A stretch of 64,000 nucleotides of DNA, taken from contig DASRBN010000015.1 in NCBI GenBank assembly GCA_035653615.1, positions 186,001-250,000 on the forward strand, in the 5' to 3' direction. The stretch is from Ktedonobacteraceae bacterium. GTDB lineage: Bacteria > Chloroflexota > Ktedonobacteria > Ktedonobacterales > Ktedonobacteraceae. The notes beneath the pieces are model-generated. The model was not told the DNA's origin. It saw nothing but the letters and a program-made list of their open reading frames with translations, and did not search any database. The translations under genes were made by a program, and so were the position numbers. This document shows positions 59,362 to 64,000 of this stretch, piece after piece (the stretch's first letter is position 1; every line of letters begins with the position of its first letter).

Positions 59362-60354
59362 ATGAAACTTGTTCGTATCACCGGTTACCTGTTCGTCCTC
59401 GTTGCTTTTTTCAGTTTCACTGCATCGGCTACGGCTTCCGCTGCTAGCAGCCCAACGAAAGCGGGCAAAATCAAGGAGTACTCCATCCCGACTTCCGGCA
59501 GTCTCCCGTACTACATTACGCGCGGGCCGGATCACAGTCTCTGGTTCGACGAGTACACTGCCAATCAAATTGGTAAATTGTCCACTAAGGGTACATTTAC
59601 CGAATACCCGATCCCTACGGCCAGCAGCGGACCCGTCGATATCACCGCCGGTCCCGACGGGAATGTCTGGTTCACCGAGTACAATGTCAGTAACATTGCC
59701 AAGATTACTCCCAAGGGCAAAGTTACTGAATACCCGGTACCCACCTCTGGCGCTAATCCCTACAGCATTACAAGTGGACCTGACGGGAACCTCTGGTTCA
59801 CTGAGTACACCGGCAATAATATCGGCAAAATCACTCCCAAGGGTACAATAACCGAGTATCCGATCCCGACACCCGGTAGTCTTCCGTTTGATATTACAAC
59901 GGGTCCCGATGGCAACCTGTGGTTCGTTGAAAGGCAGGGGAACAATATCGGTCGCATCACTCCCAGTGGTCAAATTACCGAGTTCCCGGTGCCTACTCCT
60001 GGCAGTATGCCCCACAGCATCGCCGCCGGGCCGGATGGCAATCTCTGGTTCACTGAGTACACCGGCAATAATATCGGCCGCATCACTCCCAGCGGTCAAA
60101 TTACCGAGTTCCCGGTGCCCACCGCCAACAGCCAACCTGCCGATATTACCCTTGGTCCCGATGGCAACCTCTGGTTCACGGAATTGCAAGGGAACAATAT
60201 CGGCCGCATCACTCCCAGCGGTCAAATTACCGAGTTCCCGGTGCCCACCGCCAATAGCCAGCCTCTCGGCATCACACCTGGCCCTGACCACCTTCATAAT
60301 CTCTGGTTCGTTGAACACAACACGAACATAATTGGAAGGATCAGCACGAAGTAA
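59362..60354 (+). CDS. Secreted virginiamycin B lyase-like propeller, tandem paralogue
   Basis: A 330-residue protein from ATG 59362, with AAGGGGG upstream (a longer frame from 59071 runs across the end of the previous gene out of phase and is rejected). The signal peptide is LVRITGYLFVLVAFFSFTASATASA. The propeller blades again read GPDGNLWFTEY...NNIGKITPKG and SGQITEFPVPT. It shares roughly half its residues with the upstream copy, so the pair arose by duplication. The last blades are almost identical to one another (SGQITEFPVP), indicating recent blade duplication. Confidence 0.82.
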   Translation: MKLVRITGYLFVLVAFFSFTASATASAASSPTKAGKIKEYSIPTSGSLPYYITRGPDHSLWFDEYTANQIGKLSTKGTFTEYPIPTASSGPVDITAGPDGNVWFTEYNVSNIAKITPKGKVTEYPVPTSGANPYSITSGPDGNLWFTEYTGNNIGKITPKGTITEYPIPTPGSLPFDITTGPDGNLWFVERQGNNIGRITPSGQITEFPVPTPGSMPHSIAAGPDGNLWFTEYTGNNIGRITPSGQITEFPVPTANSQPADITLGPDGNLWFTELQGNNIGRITPSGQITEFPVPTANSQPLGITPGPDHLHNLWFVEHNTNIIGRISTK

Positions 60355-60408
60355 GAGAGGCACTACCCGAAATCGAAAAGTAAGTAATGACGACCGTGTA
60401 AATAGAAG

Positions 60409-60453
60409 CAGGAACTGCCTTGAAATGCGACAGAAATTTCGGGGTAGCTCCTG
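60409..60453. terminator. Imperfect hairpin between convergent genes
   Basis: CAGGA...GAAAT (60409-60426) pairs imperfectly with ATTTC...TCCTG (60436-60453) and is followed by TTTTCT. A plausible terminator for the Vgb-like gene and, inverted, for the acyl-CoA dehydrogenase. Confidence 0.4.
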
Positions 60454-60467
60454 TTTTCTGCTGTCAA

Positions 60468-61625
60468 CTATGATCTATATTTCTCCAGCAACTGCCTCGC
60501 AATCACCAGGCGCTGAATTTCGCTAGTTCCTTCGCCAACCAGCATAAACGGCGCATCGCGGTAATAACGCTCGACGTTGAACTCTTTGGTATAACCGAAG
60601 CCACCAAAAATTCGCATGGCCTCCAGCGTCACTTCCTGGCACGTTTCGGTGGCGAAGAGTTTGGCCATACCGGCTTCAAGGTCGGAACGTTCGCCGCGAT
60701 CTTTTTTCTGCGCTGCTTTGTGACAGAGCAGCCGGGCAGCCTCGATTCTGGTTGCCATATCGGCCAGTTTGAGCTGGATGGCCTGGTGCTGCGCAATCGG
60801 CTTGCCAAAGGTCATTCGCTGCTGCGCGTATTTGATGGCGTCGTCGAAAGCGGCCTGCGCAACCCCTATGGCGCGGGCCGCGACATTGATGCGTCCCACT
60901 TCCAGGCCACTCATCACCTGCTTAAAACCTTCACCTTCAACCCCACCAAGCAGATTGGAGGCAGGTACAATCGTTGCATGAAATACCAGTTCGGCGGTTT
61001 CAACACCCTTGTAACCAAGCTTGTCAAATGTGCGGCTGACACTCAAACCTGACGCGCCTTTTTCGACCAGGAACACGCTCATGCCACGATGGGGAGGCTG
61101 AACTCTGGTATTCGTTCGCGCCAGCACCGCGAAAATGCTACCATAGACACCATTCGTGACCCACAGTTTGGAGCCATTGAGAATGTACTCATCATTCTCG
61201 CGCTCGGCAGTCATGGTAATGGCCTGCACATCGCTGCCCGCATTGGCCTCGGATATACAGATTCCTCCTCGTTTCTCGCCGCGGGCCATTACCGGCAGGA
61301 AACGACGCCGTTGCTCCTCGGTACCGAAGGTCGCGATCATGTAGGCAACGAGGATGTGGGTATTCACAATTCCAGCCAGACTCATCCAACCGCGAGATAG
61401 CTCTTCAATGATCTGGACATAGGTAAGAAAATCAAGGCCAAGACCGCCATATGCTTCTGGAATAGTGGCGCTAAAGATGCCCAATTCCTTGAGCTTCTCA
61501 ATCAACTCGAAAGGATATTCATCCGCCTGCTCCAGGCGATGAGCATTGGGAATCACCTCGCGATTCACGAAGTGCCGCACCTCGGCTATGAGTGCCTGCC
61601 TTTCATCATCGAACTGTGTGCCCAT
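60468..61625 (-). CDS. Acyl-CoA dehydrogenase
   Basis: A 385-residue FAD flavoenzyme with complete ACAD signatures: the N-terminal helical domain, ICISEANAGSDVQAITMTAERENDEYILNGSKLWVTNG (the FAD/substrate region and first signature), FGKPIAQHQAIQLKLADMAT, and the C-terminal RIFGGFGYTKEFNVERYYRDAPFMLVGEGTSEIQRLVIARQLL. GEGTSEI matches the usual position of the catalytic-base loop. It introduces the alpha,beta double bond into an acyl-CoA thioester with electron transfer to ETF. The chain-length preference is not evident. The start follows AGGAAGGA. It is 18 bp downstream of the LysR gene. Confidence 0.93.
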   Translation of the reverse strand: MGTQFDDERQALIAEVRHFVNREVIPNAHRLEQADEYPFELIEKLKELGIFSATIPEAYGGLGLDFLTYVQIIEELSRGWMSLAGIVNTHILVAYMIATFGTEEQRRRFLPVMARGEKRGGICISEANAGSDVQAITMTAERENDEYILNGSKLWVTNGVYGSIFAVLARTNTRVQPPHRGMSVFLVEKGASGLSVSRTFDKLGYKGVETAELVFHATIVPASNLLGGVEGEGFKQVMSGLEVGRINVAARAIGVAQAAFDDAIKYAQQRMTFGKPIAQHQAIQLKLADMATRIEAARLLCHKAAQKKDRGERSDLEAGMAKLFATETCQEVTLEAMRIFGGFGYTKEFNVERYYRDAPFMLVGEGTSEIQRLVIARQLLEKYRS

Positions 61626-61643
61626 AGGATTGATCCTTCCTAC

Positions 61644-62561
61644 TCATACCACTTTTCTACGCAAACGGCGGTCGGCGTGTTGCAAGAGGAACGACTTGAA
61701 AGCGCGGGTCGTGGCCGATAGATACTTATCTTTTAAGTGTACGATGCGCCATTGCCTGACTATAGGGAACCCCTCAACGTCGAGAATAGTCAGGCGGTGA
61801 GTTTCCAACTCCATATCAATAGCCACGCGCGAAATCAGAGCGATACCGAGGCCTGCCGCCACACCTTGCTTAATAGCGCTATTATTGCCAACCTGCATGC
61901 TCACCTGTAAAGGAATATCGGCCTCTTGCAAAGCCCTTTCCAGCGCGGCTCGCGTACCCGAACCAGATTCACGCAGCAAGAAATGTTCGTGTCCCAATTC
62001 CTCGATCGGCACTTCCTTTCGCCCGGCCAGCCGGTGCGAGGGAGCGGCAACCAGCACCAGTTCATTGAATGCGAAAGGCTCAATCTCAACGGGAAGGTCG
62101 GCAGGCACAGTCCCCATAACGGCGATATCCACACGGTTACTCATGAGCGCCTCAACGAGTGAGGCACGGTTCAGGACCTCCAGGGATATTTCGACTTGCG
62201 GGTAAATCTGGCGGAACTTTCCCAGCAAACCCGGTATAACATACGAACCAACCGTTGTATCGGCCCCCACACTTAAACGGCCATAGTAAGGGCTGCGCAG
62301 CGCCTCGATAATCTCCAGCGTCTCGTCAATCACGGCAAATATTTTCTGGCTATAGAGATAGAGTTCTTCCCCGGCCTGTGTAAGGTGAGTCTTGCGGCCA
62401 ATCTGGTCGAATAGTTTGACGCCCAGGGTCTTTTCAAGGTGTCGAATCTGCGCGGAGACGGCGGGCTGGCTGAAATGCAGTTCCTCCGCTGCACGCACGA
62501 AACTGCAATATTTCGCGACGACTTGAAAGGTTGCGAGTTGGTGTAGGTTCAGCGTATGCAT
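61644..62561 (-). CDS. LysR-family transcriptional regulator
   Basis: A 305-residue LysR protein. The N-terminal winged HTH is LNLHQLATFQVVAKYCSFVRAAEELHFSQPAVSAQIRHLEKTLGVKLFDQIGRKTHLTQAGEELY, the textbook signature. The C-terminal substrate-binding domain (about 90-300) with IVGADTTVGSYVIPGLL and VDIAVMGTVPADLPVE is closest to the CbbR/CysB-like subgroup in its look. It lies 18 bp upstream of the acyl-CoA dehydrogenase and on the same strand, so it may regulate that gene and its own transcript. The start is ATG at 62561. Confidence 0.93.
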   Translation of the reverse strand: MHTLNLHQLATFQVVAKYCSFVRAAEELHFSQPAVSAQIRHLEKTLGVKLFDQIGRKTHLTQAGEELYLYSQKIFAVIDETLEIIEALRSPYYGRLSVGADTTVGSYVIPGLLGKFRQIYPQVEISLEVLNRASLVEALMSNRVDIAVMGTVPADLPVEIEPFAFNELVLVAAPSHRLAGRKEVPIEELGHEHFLLRESGSGTRAALERALQEADIPLQVSMQVGNNSAIKQGVAAGLGIALISRVAIDMELETHRLTILDVEGFPIVRQWRIVHLKDKYLSATTRAFKSFLLQHADRRLRRKVV

Positions 62562-62639
62562 AGTTTCAATCCCGGCCAGGAAGTCGTGAAAAGATCCGGT
62601 TCCCGCCGCTTCTCTGTAGGGAGAGTATAGCGGCCAAAC

Positions 62640-63350
62640 CCGATCATGTCAAGAGCAAATGCACCAGGCAAAAAGCCCCCTATGAAGAACGAGGCAGCCC
62701 AGGTATATATAGTATCTTAGCTGAATATGTGACACTCCGCTCCCGTTGGATAAGCGCAGCGAGCCCTCTTTGAGGCTCATGGCCGACCGTTTGTACTCAA
62801 TCCTGAAGTACCATTTGCGTTTGTGAGGGGGGTTGACAGTCGGATCACCGGCCTGTTTGCGTACTCTCCACGCTTTGAGCGAGGCAAAGAAGGCTTGCAC
62901 ACAGGTATCAGAGGTATGGGCATGCAGCTTCCTGGAAGTGAAGAGGCGCATCAGGTGTTTGGGTTTGAGCCATATCCCCTTGTGTCGCACGGTACGCCAG
63001 AAGAAGACCACCGTTTGCGAGTAAAGGCGCCCACATTCTCGCGCCAGGTCATCAAGCTGCTCGGTCTGGCCAATGGTCACCCGTCGTACTTGATACATGA
63101 GCGCACTCCTTTCTGAGCGTCGATGTCCATCTCGCATGGTTTGCTGACTGCTAGTGCTTGCTGTTGAAGCGAAGTGGTTTCTTGTCCACAGCGAGGGCAA
63201 CTGCTTCAAAGCCAGAAACGCTTTGCGCAAGGTGAAGGACATGACGCCCTTCTGTTCCTTTTCATAGTCTTTGTATACCAGATACGTGACCAGGATGCAA
63301 GGGCTAAAGCCCTTTACTGTCAATTGTTTCCTCTGCTGATTCCTCAGCAG
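62640..63350 (-). mobile_element. Remnant of an IS200/IS605-family element
   Basis: Upstream of the tnpB fragment is a hairpin AAGGGCTAAAGCCCTT (63299-63314) of the kind found at IS200/IS605 left ends, and CTGCTGA/TCAGCAG (63333-63350). No tnpA remains and the right end is not clear, so the extent is approximate. The gap 63099-63498 contains nothing else recognisable. Confidence 0.5.
62649..63098 (-). pseudogene. tnpB: Truncated TnpB (IS200/IS605 OrfB-type) N-terminal remnant
   Basis: From ATG 63098 (GAAAGGAG upstream) the frame reads MYQVRRVTIGQTEQLDDLARECGRLYSQTVVFFWRTVRHKGIWLKPKHLMRL, the RuvC-associated N-terminal domain of TnpB. Only about 130 residues remain; the RuvC catalytic core and zinc finger that make TnpB a guide-RNA nuclease are missing, and the frame ends in unrelated residues (HRGLFAWCICS). 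A real family member is about 400 residues. The remnant is non-functional. Confidence 0.8.
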
Positions 63351-63498
63351 TCAGTAGGGATGCTTCTCCTTCGTTCCTCAGAGCTAAAGACCCGGCATGA
63401 CATGTTCTTTGCCCTCCAATCGATGCAGCATTCCTTGCAATTCGTCTTTGCCATGTTGTACGATAATGTCGCGCGATACTCCACAACAAGGACGAGCC

Positions 63499-64000
63499 AT
63501 GTCATACCTGTTTAAAGGACGAGGGAAAGAGAAAGACCAGCGTTTTTCTCAGAGGCAAAAGGATTCAAGTGCCACTCAATTCTTGCCCGAAACAAGTTGG
63601 GCCGATGAATCTTTGCCATCTGGAATACCGCCGGAGGGGCGTCTAGTTGTGACGATTTCCCGCCAGTTTGGCAGCGGCGGGGCAGAGATCGGGCGCATCG
63701 TGGCTCGCGAGAGCGGACTCCAATACGTTGACCATGAGATCATCGACGAGGTGGCAAAACGGCTGGGTATCTCTTCAGAGAGCGCGGCCCGCCTCGATGA
63801 GCAAACTGCGGGATACGTCCGGCATATCCTCAATGCAGTCAATTCCAGCAATCCTTTCAATACAAACTACAGCAGGTTGTTCTCGACAACGCGGATTCCG
63901 GCACAGGTCAATGAACTGGCTTACCTGCGATTGACACAGCGAGTGATTCTAGAGTTGGCGACCGAGGGTAATGTCGTGATTGTAGGCCGCGGCTCACAGT
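63499..64000 (+). CDS. Cytidylate-kinase-like protein (5' part; runs off the window)
   Basis: ATG at 63499 with AAGGACG upstream opens a frame that continues to the window end (about 167 residues). After an acidic N-terminal linker of about 50 residues comes LVVTISRQFGSGGAEIGRIVA, the P-loop-type start of cytidylate-kinase-like proteins, then GLQYVDHEIIDEVAKRLG, ARLDEQTAGYVRHIL and NVVIVGRGSQ. The family includes phosphotransferases of unclear substrate. The N-terminal extension is unlike canonical Cmk, so the subfamily Cmk-like (PF13189) is more likely than true CMP kinase. Confidence 0.8.
   Translation, partial: MSYLFKGRGKEKDQRFSQRQKDSSATQFLPETSWADESLPSGIPPEGRLVVTISRQFGSGGAEIGRIVARESGLQYVDHEIIDEVAKRLGISSESAARLDEQTAGYVRHILNAVNSSNPFNTNYSRLFSTTRIPAQVNELAYLRLTQRVILELATEGNVVIVGRGSQ

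Noticed and set aside
1-64000. tRNA or rRNA genes
   Set aside because: No cloverleaf-type GGTTCGAATCC segment outside coding sequence and no rRNA-like conserved block were noticed. A covariance-model scan would be decisive.

Overview
The window looks like chromosomal DNA of a filamentous, monoderm Chloroflexota bacterium of the Ktedonobacteria type. This is inferred from gene style, not from a search. The pointers are STAND ATPase-TPR and WD40 proteins, three-FHA ABCG-type transporters, a DUF5679 micro-protein, streptogramin-lyase-like secreted propellers, mixed ATG/GTG/TTG starts and many dispersed short repeats. No rRNA, tRNA or CRISPR array was seen.

Layout. 1-10.7 kb: the 3' end of ftsZ, a KGG stress protein, larB, a lipoprotein, mutM, a degenerate receiver/histidine-kinase protein, a PadR regulator with a divergent SRPBCC gene, a VapBC-like pair, a DUF3267 protease-like protein, a PhzF protein and a DUF1848 protein. 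10.8-20.2 kb: a GT-C-like membrane protein and an O-antigen-ligase-like protein, a membrane-anchored NTPase with eight near-identical TPRs, a sarcosine-oxidase-type flavoenzyme, and a radical SAM gene with a small partner. 20.2-27.6 kb: a minus-strand glycan operon of four GT9 heptosyltransferase-like genes, a heptose-7-phosphate-type kinase and a HEAT-repeat gene, with a DUF5679 micro-gene upstream. 27.6-43.5 kb: ispE, a Xer recombinase, purine nucleoside phosphorylase, a hydrolase, an HD-GYP protein, the FHA-ABC transporter, a secreted/membrane pair, a WD40 remnant, a TatA-like gene, phhB and an ASCH-like gene.

43.5-51.4 kb is accessory DNA: a PQQ-type propeller gene, a complete IS66-family element with 16-bp inverted ends, then a probable integrative element carrying a tyrosine integrase, an excisionase-like HTH, its own sigma-70-like factor, a ~77-bp periodic noncoding array, and an HTH-GNAT gene preceded by 9-bp iteron-like repeats. 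51.7-60.4 kb encodes secreted proteins: an EXORDIUM-like protein and a second protein sharing an HExxExxxDP motif, a PQQ-type propeller, and two tandem Vgb-like propellers. Inside this block is a minus-strand operon for acyl-CoA chemistry (MaoC hydratase, unknown duplicated protein, CitE/malyl-CoA lyase-like). A LysR regulator and an acyl-CoA dehydrogenase follow. A TnpB remnant and the 5' part of a cytidylate-kinase-like gene close the window.

The strongest unusual signal is a dispersed repeat family (core halves CATTCTGAGCG and AGCGAAGAATC) with more than a dozen copies between 9.6 and 43.5 kb. It sits in intergenic hairpins, makes up the whole loop of one terminator, and is translated inside or at the end of at least four proteins. 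A separate ~190-bp MITE-like element supplies the stop codons of both of its convergent neighbours.
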